Assembly (NCBI GenBank): GCA_013400155.1
Contig: VXBM01000010.1
Location: forward strand, 1,102,886-1,166,885
Source: Helopsaltes ochotensis
Taxonomy: Eukaryota; Chordata; Aves; Passeriformes; Locustellidae
DNA length: 64,000 nt
Reading direction: 5' to 3'
The translations under genes were made by a program, and so were the position numbers. Shown here piece after piece: positions 35,456 through 49,763 of this stretch. The stretch's first letter is position 1. Every line of letters starts with the position of its first letter. The notes under the pieces were generated by a model that had not been told where the DNA came from, did no database searches, and saw nothing but the letters and a program-made list of their open reading frames with translations.

Positions 35456-36899
35456 CTGGAATACAAGATTCATGTTATATTTTCAAGCCTCAAGATAAAA
35501 CACCACAAGGTATTAGTTTAATTGATGAAGACAATCACTTGGAAAAAATCTCTTCTCTCCTTTTATGATATTCACTACAATGAAGTTTAAACACCAGTTA
35601 TCCAGTACTTGTGGCATATCAACAGGGAATATCCAACTCTATGCATCACGAGACATGGAACTTTGGAAAATCCAGTACAGCACCAGCATGAACTGTGGCC
35701 ATACTGTATTTAGACAATGTGGAGGAACAACTTGCCATTACGAACACCTGCGAGAAACAGAAACATGTCAGGGTACCTGGAGGAAGAGCACAGCATGGGC
35801 TGGCTCAGGAACAGCTGGTACTTGGCTCTGAGGTACAAAGCTTCCAACACTGACAACTGAACAGAACCCAAAATCTCACATTTAACTGGTGCCAGCTCCT
35901 AACGCCCAACTCCTGTTGAGTTTCAAGCTCAAAGAAAGGAGGTCCCTGTCTCTCAGGCACAAGTTATTCACAATTAAGATGAGTGACAGGAGGCCTGCTG
36001 CATTTACAACAGTACATCATTTTTTCTCCCTCCATCTATTTAAAATCCTAGAAATGTGAGAGAGCCAAAACCTCCAATAGTAAAAACCAGCCCCTGCCTT
36101 CCAGTAACCTAGGAAATAAAAAGAGCAATACAGCTTTTATCATTCCAAACAAGTTAGGCCTTTGCAACCTTAAAAGTGAGGACTAAAAGTTCTCATTGAA
36201 AAAAAATAAATACAAGAGGAGCCAGCAGAGCTTGTTATTTTAAACTGTGAATACATCCAGATGAGAAAAGGAACACCAAAGAACTAAGAAATTCAACTCT
36301 GGTGGTTGCAAATCCAGCCATTCTATCAACATTGACATGGTTGTGGTTCAGAAGACTATCTAGAGGAAGACTGAAAGTAGTTTCAAACAAGTTTAACATC
36401 TCCAGTGGAGAAGTGTTCTGAACAGGTAGGACAGACATTCTTCATGTTTACACTCCTCTATCTTCAATTCATCACTATACACTTGAAGATTCAAAACAAT
36501 CATGATTCGTGTTCTTTTGGGGAAGGTGGACAATGGGAGAGGTTTTTTGCCAGTTAAAAATGTAGATCTTGTTCACTGCTGACTGTACAACAACATACAG
36601 GCAGAAAGGTATCACAATGAAGATGAATTGTTTGGAAAGCCAGTTTTAATAGCATTAGAAGAATTCAAGAAGAAAAAACTTGGGGCACTCACCACACACT
36701 TTAATTAAAAAAATAATTTGGCAACTGAAGCCCTCCAATAATTCCTTCTAATTTATTATGCAATTGAGGTGACTAATTATGTATATTAGGTCCAAAATTG
36801 TTCTAGCCTCACCCTCAACCTTAGGAATAAAATCACACAAAACTTAGCATCTCTCTTACACAGAGAAAAACGTTTTCATGAAATTTATATGGATATAGC

Positions 36900-36914
36900 A
36901 AAAAAAAAAAAAAA
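36900..36914. repeat. Poly(A) run
   Basis: About 15 consecutive A in intron 1, with no recognisable retroelement body upstream. Confidence 0.85.
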
Positions 36915-39900
36915 TTACCTATGCAAGTATGGATAAAACCTGTCATTAACTTAATTGAGTAATACACATCTAATAAACCAGAAAAGTGACCTTTGCAGAG
37001 CAAAAACAAAGGGAAAGGTAAAAAAAAAAGGGCAAATCAAGAAGCACCAGTTTTCAATTTTTTCTTCTCTGCAAAGACTTCATCACAGATCAATCACTGA
37101 ACGCTAAAAAGAGCGACAGAACTAGCCTGCAACTATTTTTTTTTCTTAAAATGAATTTTCTCAAGAAATCTGCAATATTAATCAATGAAGAAAAACAATA
37201 AATATCTGGAGGTGTCATAGCAAGTGTCTGACCACACAGGGATGAAGCTGCTAAATATTTAGCCTGAAAGCATTGTGAGAATGAGGAACAGAAAGATTCA
37301 ATTCTTAAAAAGAGACAAATAGTCCCCCATGTAGACTACACTCATGTTTGCAACACTAAAAACAAATTCACAGCATAACCTGAACACACAGCAGGCAGAG
37401 AGGCTGGTTTGTCACACAGCACCGACAAAGAATACCACTGCATGTAGGAGACACTGTCCTACATAACACTGACCTTTCCTAGAGTCAAAAAATCTCTTGT
37501 GCTAAGACTGAACACATCCAGGAGTCTAGAAAAAGGCAAATGAATGCACATAATTTGGCTAAATCAGCTATGAACTTCAAGGCTGAGAAATACTTTGAAA
37601 TAAACTATAAACCTCCAATCAAGAGGGGGGAAAAAAAGTAAAGACCAACAATGATACTTTCCAAGGACAGTCATTAATATGATTCTGTGTATTGTTCCAA
37701 CATGGTTTTGAGTCTTAAAGGGTTTTTATCTCCATCTTACTGATTTTTATAGGGCAAATGTCATGACTCTGCTTAAAAGGAATTTAGAGAAAAACTCCTT
37801 CTACAAACCATGACTAGTAGCAACAGTTATTTTACATGAGAAAGAACACACTCAAGGAAGTCAGGTTAGGTATCAAAAAACAGGAAGAGAATCCTTTTTG
37901 CAGAAGGCCATTTTAAAGGCATGCCAGAAAAAACATTTTCACCAATACAATTTGAACAAATTGCAAACCAAAAAGGCTCAAGTGACTAGTATCAACTTCC
38001 ATTTTCTAGAAAACAACATTATGAGAATCCAGCATAGACTTCTTCCCTACATGATTCAATCTCCCCTGCTCTGCAGTCTGCTGAACAGACCAGAAAGTAG
38101 GATTAGCTTAGCCCAGCTGCAAGGCAAAGCCTGCAAATGAAATACAGGTTGATTTTAGCATATAACTCTTCCTAAAACACTTCAGGATCCATGCTTTTAA
38201 TGCCAGCTGCTCTGTGACACGAGTAATAGAAGATACCTAAGTACAGTCCTGAGAGCAATCAAAACGAGTAAGGAGCATTCTTTACAATTTATAGTAGCAT
38301 CTGCTACATAGAATAATATCTATTGCATGATTTGGAAGAGGAAGAATTGACTAAAGAGTAAGGAAAGAATTTTTAAAACTGAGCTTTGAACAGAGTACCA
38401 CAGGAATGGAAAAGTGCCAGACTCAGCAGAGGATTCTGCTCTACAAGCAATAGAAAATTCCTGCAGAAGGCTATGGCAGTGTGTGCTCACAGCCTGCTGC
38501 GGGATGCAAGGGATCCAGTGCTTCCTAGGTTACAGCCCAGAGTGACCAGGAGGAGGAGAATGTACTCAATAGCAGAACAGGGGTAATGACAGGGCAGAAG
38601 AGAAAAGAATTCTGTTCAGACTACACTAAGCTGACAAGACAGCCAGCAAGATCCGTCTCAGCCCAGTTTCAAGGCAATTCTTAATAAACAACTGTCTAGA
38701 GTACAAAGCAGCACTCATTTGGGTTAAGTCAGTCAACTGCCAAAATGCTTCTCTGAAGATACTCGGGCACCAACAGCAGGGACATGAGAGGTCCAGCCTG
38801 GTGCCTCTGCAGATAACACTGGGCGCTTCCGTGACGCTCGCCTGTTCAGTGGGACTGCTATTCTGGTACCACGAAAATCTCCACTGTATGTTCTTTTAAG
38901 AACAAACAAAATGGTCAAAGAGTAATAAGCATGATGAGCCATAAATATACACTTCAATAACTACTTTCACAAGGCTTTTAGTTCCAGTCATTAGAAAAGC
39001 TCAATTTTAATTCTGCTTATTCATTGTGTGACAGAAGTGGTTTGTGTGGTGGTGACAAACACCACATGTGACACTGGGGAGATGAGTCTTTGAAACAATT
39101 TAAGTTTCAAAAATATACTTCCAACTTCCACAGTGGTTTTACAATCTGTACTACAAATCTACTTCAGAGTTTTGGTAAAACGACAAACCAGCTTTTCAAA
39201 CCCCACTTGTGGAATCCTACCATATTAAGAAGAACTTTGTCCAATCAGTTCAGGAAATACAGATCTTTGACTTTCATTGTCAGATCATTCATTTATTTAA
39301 CACTTAACATTTAGAAAGCCCTTAAAGACACAATGCCTAATATCATAGAAGTACTGTTTGTGGATTAAAGGAAGCATTTATATACAGAAATTTAAAGAAC
39401 TCACTTCAAAAGCATAAACTTTATTTAAGATACAAAAGTTCCTTTGACTTCTTTCCAAGCTTCTTTTCAAGGAGAACAAGACAAATATTTCACCAGAGTT
39501 TCTGTTATGTCAAGTCCTCAAACTGCCTTCTAGCCTAGTCTGACATTTCTAATTGGCAAAACAAGAGATAATACAACAGAGATGTTCTCTTGACTCTCTT
39601 TTCTGACCATTTCTGAGGAGCAGGACATAGCAGAGTGTCAGATGCAAGCTGCTACAGTATTCCAGGACACTCACTTGCCATGTGACAACAGGCCATAGAA
39701 CCAGGCTCAGGAAGCTCTCTACACAGCCAGCTGTGGCAGTGGCCTCTTGACATAGTGCCAATCACACAGGAACATATTTTTTTCTGCAATATTTGCCAAA
39801 GTGCATTAAGAAATACTAAAAGAAGCAAGCAATTAAAGAAAAACTTCCTTAAAAGTTAGCTTAAAAATCAGAGCATAAACGAAGCTGCTAGGAAACACTT

Positions 39901-41100
39901 GAAAAATGTTGTATTAATGCATTCATTTCATGAAATAAGACAGCTATTTCTACCATAAGGTGGAAATTGCATTTTTCTTATTAACAGGAAGGGAAGAAAA
40001 AAACAAGAATTACGTGCAATTCTGGTCTCATTCAAATAATTTAGATAAAGCTTACTAGGGCATAATACATTCCCTAGTATTGACACAGTGAGAAAAACGT
40101 ACCTGTATGGAGCAATGTGAAATAAATTACCACAAAAATTTCAAAATTACTATCTTTTGGTTATCTATAGTCAGATAACCCAGGTTTCAGGTTCTGTACC
40201 TATGAATGAAGAGATGCCAGAGACGCCTTTTGCAACAGAGTTCAATGCAGATGTTGGTATCAGTGCTGAAATGAGGCTCTGACTTCCTAAAACTGCTTTG
40301 ATTCCAATATTTCAACTTCAAGGCCTTGCAAATCCAACTGGAGTTTTCCTATACCACTTTCTCATCAGTGAGGTCTCTGGGAAACACCAAGACTAGCTGA
40401 TGGTAGTAGACTCAGGTGGAGAACAGACAGTTCAGGAGTGCGTGTGCAGCTCCAGGTTGCAATAACAAGGAATAAATGAACACAGTGAACACCACTTCGT
40501 CTTAGCAGTATTTGTAAAATAGGATACACTTGTGACCCATGTCAATATTTTCCCCTTGATTCCTGTTAATTTTCAAACAGCAATTGTTTGCAGGAATTCC
40601 TAGCCTTCATGAAGGAAGGAAAAAGCCTTCCCAAACACTAATGAGACATAAACAATGAAAGAAAAATTACTCCGTTTTGTAAAACTTCACTGTATCTCCA
40701 CTTTCACAGATGGCTTTGGGTGCAAAAAAAACCAGGCTACCAGTCTGCACTGGACCTATCTCTTTGAAACAAAGCCCTGAAAGGAGATTGCAGGTTGAAC
40801 TGATAAAAGGAGGAGTTTTCATTGCCTTGACGTTCTCTTCTAGCAACACTTACTAACACTGGAACTCTAGGTGCTCCAAGGGAATCTCTGCTGAAGTGAT
40901 TAATAGACAATCCTGGTAACTATACTCCCTTGGGAGCTCTGTCTTCAGCATTCCATAGCAGGACAATGATGAGTTCAGCAAACCCCACTGCATTTCAGGA
41001 AGCTTGTGGGAACCACGTAGAAGAAAAATCCCTCCAAAATTAACCAGACAACTGAAAACAGCATTTTTTCAGTATTAGATTGCATGGTATGTTCTGTACA

Positions 41101-41160
41101 GCAGTTGGGCTTCAATGATCCTTGTGGGTCCCTTCCAGCTCAGGACATTTTATGATTTTA
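41101..41160 (+). mobile_element. CR1 LINE 3' tail
   Basis: Short plus-strand piece: TTCAATGATCCTTGTGGGTC CCTTCCAGCTC, ending TTTTATGATTTTA, matches the CR1 3' terminus (GATCCTT...GGGTCCCTTCCA...TATGATT). Only about 60 nt survive. Confidence 0.75.
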
Positions 41161-43459
41161 CATCATCTTAACTCTGATATTTTCTCACAAAAGAGGTGAA
41201 TTCATGTTACCGCACTAATTAGAAATTTCTATTCCCTAAACAAGTATGAGCCAATGAAGACAATGCTTTGTACATCCTCATGCAGAGAAAGCAAAATGAT
41301 AACACTGCAAGCAGCCTGTTAAGGCTACTTTCTTCGGTACCACATTAAATCAGAACCAGGTAAAAAAACTCAAACCAGCAGCTTACTCTCCAGAATTAGG
41401 TACTGTCAGAGTAAGACCAACATTTCCCATCTTTCCAAATGGGAAATATAAATATATATATTTTCCACAAGAGAAGGTTAGAATCAGACACATCTCCCAC
41501 ACTGCTAACAACGAAAGATAGCTTTACACAGACACTACCAAAATGTGGGCTGACTGCATCAAAAGTTTCCTTTCCTCTCCCTCATTTCTAAAATTATTTT
41601 TATACTATCTGCATGTTAATCCTAGTCTAAACTAGCAGTACTATCAATTACAGTTAATTTATGTTCAGCTTTATAGTTAAGCCACATACCTACTGCCGTC
41701 TTACAAGGTTGGAGAAGACTAAGTAGATCTGTGGTTGGGCAACAAGCAAGGAACTAATTGAGCAAAGCAGAACACTAAATTACCAAAGGATAATCTAGTT
41801 TTGGCTAGTAGGTTACTAATGTATGTATTTTAGAAAGTCCTGCAGCACACTCATTAAGAACTGGGATTATAACTTCCCATCTCTGAACCATACTGTTTCC
41901 TCAGCACACTCACATTATTGCAGTGACTACTGTGAACACATTATATAAGAAGTGAAAACATGCTGGATAATGAAACAGTAATGGTTCTTTATAGACTCTG
42001 AGTGAAGAACATGAACACTTCTGTGAGCATGAAAGCACTTTGATTAGCATTAAACAATTAGAAAGTTGACTGCTTTGGACTCAAGTCTAGGAAGCACCTT
42101 GAGGCAAAACCAGAAAAGGTTAACATTAGCACACACTACAAATAGCAGACTTCTTAACAGTGTTAGAGCAATTCCAGAACAACTGTTGATAATTCAAAAT
42201 GGAAAGAGGCCTCAAAATTTTTGCAAGAAGATGACTTTCTGCCTTCACGATAAAAAAACAAACAGCATATGGAAATAAAGCAGTTAGAGAAACAAAGAAA
42301 TAAAACTCACAAACCAGGGAACCTCCTTGTTTAAAATCATGATTTCCAAGTTACTGGATTCATTATTTTCCTCTTTTTCCTTCGGTATTAGGTTTATGCA
42401 TGCTGACAGCACTGGTATATTAAAAGCATCACATTTAATCTTCATGTAAAACAAAAAATGGTTAAAGGCCTAGGTAAACCTTTTTTCAAGAGCCACTCTG
42501 AGCTATCCAGGAGACGTGACCACAGTACAGTCCACTCCATCTTGACAGTCCATCCCAGACTCTGCCTCAAATTATCAAACATTGAATATATACATATATA
42601 TAAAGTATATATCAAGTATATCAAATTTTGGCATCCTGGAGGTGACATTGTCAGCACAACATTTGAGTGAAAACTTCTACAGACCACGTCCTTCACCCAA
42701 AATAGAGATAAAATAGATACTTGCCCTCATCTTCGTTACACACACACCAGATTTACTTCAAAACCCAACAGCTCTGATGTACCAGGAATAGATACCAAAG
42801 TAACAATGTCCCCAGGACCAACCCTTGGAAACCTAGAAGAAAGTATCTAAATGCAAGTTGATACTTTTTGCACAAAGAAACATCCCAAAGGCAAGAGGTT
42901 TTATCACCGGTCAATCAGGCAGCTAAAGGGAACACAAGCCATATCTTTTCACGGCCACAGAAGGGGCTGGACCAGTCCCTGTTTGTGACAGCTTTGTGGC
43001 TCTTCAGCTTCAGTGCTTGTGTCTCAACAAACATAACATCCTTAAAAACTCAGAAGCACCCTCTGACAAGCACTCACAAGAAAACCTGCACAGCAAATAC
43101 ATATGAGGTGCAAAGAGCATGAGGATCTAAGTACTAGCCTCTATCCTTGAAGAATATAGAGGGTTTTTTAACTATATCAATTCTTCATGAAATATTTCAT
43201 CATCTATCACCACCTATTACTCCCCACAGTCTTTACCATTCCCTTGCCTGCAACTTCATAGTATGTGGCATGAAGTATTAAGATCCATGGAGAATGTATC
43301 TTGCTTTTGTTTCTGCTCAGCACGAAAGAAAAGGGGGGGAACCAACCCAAATTCTCCTCCCTCTTCCTTCACAAGATGCAAAACCTTTCCTCTTTTCCCA
43401 CGCCTTAGAACACATTTCCTTGAGGTCAGTGTTTGTTTTCCAAGCAATTCATACAAGGT

Positions 43460-43473
43460 GGGGGGGGGGGGGG
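43460..43473. repeat. G14 homopolymer
   Basis: Fourteen consecutive G on the plus strand, preceded by GGT. Prone to sequencing-length error and polymorphism; could form a G-rich structure only together with other G runs, which are not nearby. Confidence 0.9.
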
Positions 43474-46400
43474 AAGCACCATGACTGAAACAGGAAACAC
43501 TGAGCTTTCACTCCAACAGAAGTAAAGTAGAATTTCCTACCTGCTAGTCCCCCACTTCCAAAGCTGCCATAAATAAAGGCAAGGCATAGGAGAATAGTCT
43601 TTAAAGCTTATTAAAACCTTATTTAAGCCTTTTAATAAATCTACACACACTCCCTCAAAAAAGGTCTGCTGTAGCTGTTATGTTCTGCCTTCCCAAAGGG
43701 GTTTTAACAGTCATGTCTTGCCAATTTATCTGAAACACAGATCCTGTGCTGTAAGACTTCCACTGAGAATGACTTTAAGCTGAAAAGCTGGAGTCTAACA
43801 ACTGCTCTGGGTCAAAAGCGGAGCTGTTTATGCAGTCAGGGAACACTGTAATTGCAATCTAGTTTTGAGTCCAAATTACCTTACTGAAACATCTCTAGAG
43901 CCCTGAGGTGCTGTTCCTTTCAGTGACATCCTTTGGCATACAGTTGAATTGCTATTCAATGACACGTGTCTAGTGTTTAATATACAATTCCTATAAAAAA
44001 ATCCCAATTTTGTCTTTCACCAGAAGTCTTAACTTTTTTTTTTTTTAAGCAAGCTTGAACCTTGTATAAAAACACAGTATCTTTAGAGATTTTCAGCAGT
44101 TTAGAACCCCCACTATTCAGCAGGTAAAACTAGGATACTGATAATATAGTTATGACAGTTCATGAATGGCAAGTAAAAGCCCCACTATTTAATAAATAAA
44201 AACAAGAAAACTTTTGGCAAGTGCTGAATCAGTACTTCCATGCAGCAACCCATACAGGAATATATAAGGCATTGTAATAAAAAGATAAGATAGCAAATAG
44301 AAAATACATTTCTATTATTTTCTGGAGAAAACATGCTTACAACTATTTTCACCCTTTCTTTGAGACTGTGTTTGGAAGCCAAGGAATGTGCTAGTTATAA
44401 AGAGGCCATTTATGATAGAGTTCAATAGCATTTTAAGAGCTAGAAAGAAGTAACCTCATTAAAGTCACAAACTTGTACTAAGATTTCAACTGTAATAACC
44501 CTAGCTAATAACCAGCACAATATTTACAAAGATACGAAGGAATTTTGTGTGGTAATCATTTATATTTGCAGGATCTATGAATTTTTGCCTAACAAATTTG
44601 TCCCCAACAATTCAGAAGCATACACCTTCCAACCATAACTCTGGTTTCAAAAAGAGACAGGACAGAGAATCCAATGTCAACAAAATTCTCATAATTCTGG
44701 CAGAAAGAGCTATAAAGACACTATTGGAATTAAACAAAAGCAGTAATGGCTAGTACAGAAACAATAAATTCAGACAACCAGTTATTTCCATGCATGACTA
44801 TAGATTATTTCTCTCAATTAAAGTTCTTGCTTTAATAGCTGAACATTCAAGTAGAACTGCTAAATGTTCAAATGCTTGAACAATAGGAATTTTTGCCATT
44901 TAATTTGTTTCTGCTGAATTCAAGAAAAGGTCCTCAAATCTTCTCCATTCATGCTATATTGTATGTAATTTTCTGCTACAAAAGGAACACAGGCATCTAC
45001 ACAGTATTACTATTAAGGATACATATTATAGTACTAATATAGCATTAGCACTCAAGGAGAATGTTTCTTACTTGCCTCATATTCTGTTCAATAAGCACTT
45101 CAAGAAAAGGAAAAGGCTGTGGTGTTCTCCAACATAACCATTTATTGTTTGACATACCATTAACACTTTGAATTCCATGGCAACCTTTAATCCCAGGTAT
45201 TCTCAGGCCATCCAAAAGTGGCTACAAAGGAAACAGTTGTCTCTTTGGCAGGCCTCTATCTTGACAAGACACAAAGACAAGACTACTACAGTGAAGCTAC
45301 CAGAAACTAAATGAAAATACTGTTTTAATCAAACAGTTTGGAGTTTAACCGTTTTAAAATCATAAACATTTCTGAGGAAATTTTTAATTCTGAAGAGTCA
45401 CAAAAGTTGTTGCTTACCTAAAGGGTCAAGTAAAAGATGTTCATTATACATCCCCTTAAAATCAGTGTTGAAAACCTATATCATTACACTCCTCATACTC
45501 CTACAATAAAGCCTTTATATATAAATTTTATTCTGTACGTCAAAACCACAATTCAAATTTTCAAATATTTTCCAAATAGTTGTAAGATGCCTTTTTTACA
45601 TTTATAATGCAATCATTTCTGCAAGTTTTATATTTTGAATAGCAAATAAAAAATTACCACATATGAAATATAGGCTCAATCACCTAAAGTTTTTAAGTAC
45701 TCCACAAATTAAAGTTGCTACACAACTAATGTGCAAAATACAGTCTTTCTACAACGCCAAATTTAAACCAATAGAAAGGTTCTCAAGTCAACTGGCAGAA
45801 CAAATCTCCTTCAGACAAGGGCCTTGTCAATCAAGCTGCAGATAAATTTAAAATAAACCTCAGCTGCCATTGCTTTCAAAAGATTAATATTTACAATCTA
45901 GAATGTACAAGTGGATAGTTTGTTTGGTAAACAATAGCACGGGGTTTTTATCTGATACACAAACAACTTTATTCAACACCTCCGGGTTCTGGATGAGAGA
46001 TTTACTTCCAGGTATTTCAGAAATGCACGGGAACACCTTCAGATCCCACCTCAAGATCTTTATCTACAATTCTAATCTATGTGGAATATGTGACTCCACT
46101 TCCTTTCTTGGAAAAGGAAACTGTTCCAATCTGAGCTTCAAATAAGTATTTGATATGGTGCCAATTCAAAAGAAGAGTATGTGAATTTCTACAGGAATTC
46201 AGTCGAGACTAGTCTCTTTAGTTTGTTTTTGCAAGGAAAAATTTTTTTTAAAAAATCATCTGACTGAAGGGATTTCACAAGCAGAGTTTCTCAAAAAAAC
46301 TTCCCAGACCAAGCAGGCATTTTTCTTCATGACCTCTCCAGCAATGCAGCACACACTAACAAACATTTGATGACAAACCAGAAGACAGTAAGAGATAAAG

Positions 46401-46741
46401 ATGAGAATATAACATTAATAAAGAGAACCAACTTTCAGGGTAAAAGAAAAAAGAATAAACCTCCAAAAAGCCAAATAAAGTTGTAGGGTAGAAATTATAA
46501 TGATGGAAACACAAATACATATCACAAATAACTAAGTGGCAACTCAAGAGTTATAAAAGTCACTAAGGAAAAAAAGACACAGAATAGTTACTGACAATAT
46601 CTACTTATTCAGTAGTTAGTCCATAAGCTACAGATAAGACAATTCTCAACAGACAACAGGACAAAGAAAAAATAGTTTCTCATCTTAATTAACATAATAG
46701 GTTAGTTAAATCTATGATTTTTTTGTTTTGATGGACTTTGT

Positions 46742-46773
46742 AAATTGTGAATTAGTTAAACTAATTCAATTTG
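46742..46773. repeat. Near loop-less inverted repeat
   Basis: GAATTAGTT and AACTAATTC flank a single A, and the pairing extends to AAATTG/CAATTT with a 2-nt bulge. About 14-15 bp of stem with almost no loop: cruciform-prone AT-rich DNA. Confidence 0.85.
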
Positions 46774-47713
46774 AAATTAATGATATTTTCCTCTTAGGAC
46801 AGAAACATTCATATTCTACTATTGCTTGTGTTGCCTAAGTGCACACAAAACCTGTTAATAGCTTTTACATTTGTTTCCTGGTACTTCACATAAAACATGA
46901 ATTCTTTTTTATGGCAATGGCTTTGGTTGTAATAGTCTGCTTTTATTTGGGGATGCTTTCAAAGTAACCGAAGAATGCTAGCAAATATTAGCATCTTTCA
47001 GGGAAAAAAAAAATCAATGTTTACTCCGGACAATGAAGCAATATTTTCCTTTTGAAAACAGTCCCTGAACATTTAAGCCTAATACCCTCATCCTAAGCAA
47101 TGTTAGTCTATACTTTCTATGACTCCTGTACCATCAAAGGGACCTGAAAAGAAAGGCTTTTCTCTGATTTTAAGTCCTAATTTAAGTTCCTTGAAATTGT
47201 CTCATTCTAACCAAATTTACAAAGTTACCAGATGGTAAACAAATCCAAACCCACTACATTATTGTTTAATGAGTACTAGAGCAGAATAGTTTAAACACTT
47301 GAGAGATCAAACAATAATCTGCAGCAATACTTAAGCATGGCATCTCCTGCTGTCAAGCTTTAGGCAGTATTTATTTTCTCTGATAAAGAAATGTGGGTTT
47401 TATTACTTCAGAAACAAAGTGTCTATTTTTGTCCTTAAAAAAATACTAACATTTTGACAAATATTTTCAGAAAGTTTGATTTCTAAGCACTGTTCTCTGC
47501 TTAGGAACATTCCTGGAAAATCTGTGGTTTTATTAAAGCTTCTTGGTTCCCAGTTAAACTAACACATCCAGGACAAGCTGCAAGATAGGCAATTATTAGG
47601 CTTCAAGTTTCATAGAAAGCACAGGCACAGAACTGAAGGCAACTTAAAGGCACTGTCTGTTTTGGAGGTGCTGCCTGTCTTGGAGGTGAGAAGCTGGAAC
47701 ACTTACTGAGAGT

Positions 47714-48027
47714 TGTGAAGGCCCCAAGGAGACCTTAGAGCAGCCAACAACAGAAATGGAGAGGGACGTTTTCCAAGGACACGGGCAACGGCCTCAAACG
47801 GAAAGAGGGCAGGTTTAGCGAAGATATTAGGAAGAAATGCTTTACTATGAGTGTGTTGAGACACTGGAACAGGTTGCCCATAAAAGCTGTGGGTGCCCCA
47901 TCCTTGGAAATGTTCAGGGTCAGGCTGGGTGGGGTTTTGAGCAAGATGTCTCTGCCCATGGCAGGGCCATTGAAATGAGATGATCTTGAAGGTCCCTTCC
48001 AATCCAAACCACCGAATGATTTTATGA
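47714..48027 (+). mobile_element. CR1 LINE 3' end, plus orientation
   Basis: Contains GGAGACCTTAGAGCAGCC, AGATATTAGGAAGAAATGC, GGAACAGGTTGCCCA and the terminal GGTCCCTTCCAATCC...ATGATTTTATGAT, all in the expected CR1 order. 5'-truncated. The 124- and 99-codon minus-strand open frames here are antisense shadows. Confidence 0.92.
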
Positions 48028-48745
48028 TCTGCCTCTTACTGTGCTTCACAGGTACCTTAAATTCTTCACAGGCTAGGAGGACAACTGCCAATGCCCTACC
48101 TTGAATCATTTTATTACAAACGATTGAGGCTCATATGCAGGTGACTTGAAGGAACAAAAAAAACCCCAAAACCCAACAAGAACAAAACAGAACTACTTTG
48201 ACTGCAAAGACTTCCCTCTTTAAACTCCAGAAGTTACATAAAAATTGACTGGGCTTTTTCTTTTTTTACTTTTTCCTAACAACCCCAAGGATGTAGATGA
48301 AAGAAAAATTAGTAAAAGTTTAGAAGAAAGATGGCAACTAAGCAGCATTCTTGCCCTGTGTCAGTGGAACCCATCCACTAGATGTCAGTGTCCTCTTGGG
48401 CAGAGGAAAACCTTGGATCCCAATGGAAATAGGCAGATGGTAGTCCTTGGTTATCAGGCCAACTGTACAGGAGAAAATTCTTAAAATGCATCGCTGGGCC
48501 ACAACAGAAGCAACCAGTAACAGCAGCATTTGTGGGCAAGAGATACAGACAAATATAGCCCTAGACACAAAGCTCAGCCAATAGAGCTGAGAACCTCATG
48601 ACTAAGAACTCTTGTGAAACATTACTGACATTTTTCAGGATGCTGAACATGGGTGTTAAAAAGACCTGAAAGATAAAGGTATTTTTGTTTCCTACTTCCT
48701 CAAATACCCCAAAACACCAACCAATGTTTTTTCTGAGGGGGGGGA

Positions 48746-48795
48746 ACAAAAACAAACCAACCAAAAAAACAAAAAACAAAACAAACAAAAAAAAG
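48746..48795. repeat. A-rich (CAAA)n-like low-complexity tract
   Basis: Run of AAAC/CAAA units following a G8 stretch at 48738-48745. The 79-codon minus frame over it (F/L/V-rich) is an artefact of this composition. Confidence 0.85.
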
Positions 48796-49038
48796 AACAC
48801 AAGAATGGGTTCTACCTCTACTAAAATATAAGTCAGGCTTAAGGAGGCTTAAACTTGGAAGCGATAATGTAAATTATTACAGCACAGTGTAAAATCCTCA
48901 GTGATAGCATGAAATACCACACCCTAAATAAAGGGCAGAACTGAAGTCAAAGTTCAGGCACATGAAGTGACTGCTGTCAGCAGAAATGAGCAGATCTTTC
49001 TATTCACCCGCACTACATCCAGATACTAAGGCAAACTA

Positions 49039-49126
49039 AGTTTCAAATAGAATATTTCAATTGGAAGAGATCTAAAATTATCATCTAGTCCAGCTGCCTG
49101 ACCTCTTCAAGGGTGTCTAAATTTAA
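49039..49126 (-). mobile_element. CR1-like LINE 3' fragment, minus orientation
   Basis: ATAGAATATTTCAATTGGAA followed by GAGATCTAAAATTATCATCT and AGTCCAGCTGCCTGACC resembles the reverse complement of a CR1-family 3' end. Short and diverged, with approximate boundaries. Confidence 0.6.
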
Positions 49127-49706
49127 GTCTAAAAAGAGAATACAGATATAAAAGGAATCTTACACTTGACTGCAGGACCATACTTGTAAACTAATGACAC
49201 CTCTACAAATTATGTTGGGTTGATGGGCAAGGGCATGCCAGAGGGGAATCAGCATCATGCATTACAAAAGCAGACAAACAAGGGGAGAAAAAGCAAGCCA
49301 AATTTTTATGTTATATTTTAATGCATCCAGGATTGTAAGAAACCTATACAATCAAGGAAATAATCACTGTAGTGGAAGCACACAGAAGAAACCTCTTGGT
49401 TCTTGTGGAGGAGACTGGGAAGCCTATGAAGTTGAAAAAAAAAAGAAATAAAGTATTTCAGAGGATTATGAAGTACAGATTTCTTTCTTTTTGCAGATAT
49501 TGGATCAGTTTGCCAGAAAATCTTTCGATCCCCCAGCAAGAAAAACAACTTGAAGCCAATTTGAATAAGCACAGGACCTGGCTGAAGACACATCCTGAAG
49601 AACCACTTAGAGTTACTGCACGCTTACATTGGTTATTCTTGCCACACAGGAAAAGGCTAAAAAAAAAATTTCATCACAACTTTTTCTCTTAGAAATAGGC
49701 ACTTAA

Positions 49707-49763
49707 AACAAAGCAAAAAACCCCAAAAAAACCCCAAACCAAACCAAACCAAACCAAACCAAA
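49707..49763. repeat. (AAACC)n tandem repeat
   Basis: A-rich lead followed by about six near-perfect AAACC units to about 49763. Pentamer microsatellite in intron 1. Confidence 0.9.

Noticed and set aside
35472..35474. ATG just upstream of exon 2 as an alternative PTPN12 start
   Set aside because: It is intronic, 17 nt before the exon 2 acceptor. The homologous N-terminal ~33 residues are expected from an upstream exon 1, and translation from here would require transcription initiating in the intron.
49372..49692. 106-codon lysine-rich plus-strand frame
   Set aside because: Composition follows A-rich DNA including poly(A) runs; no family recognised.
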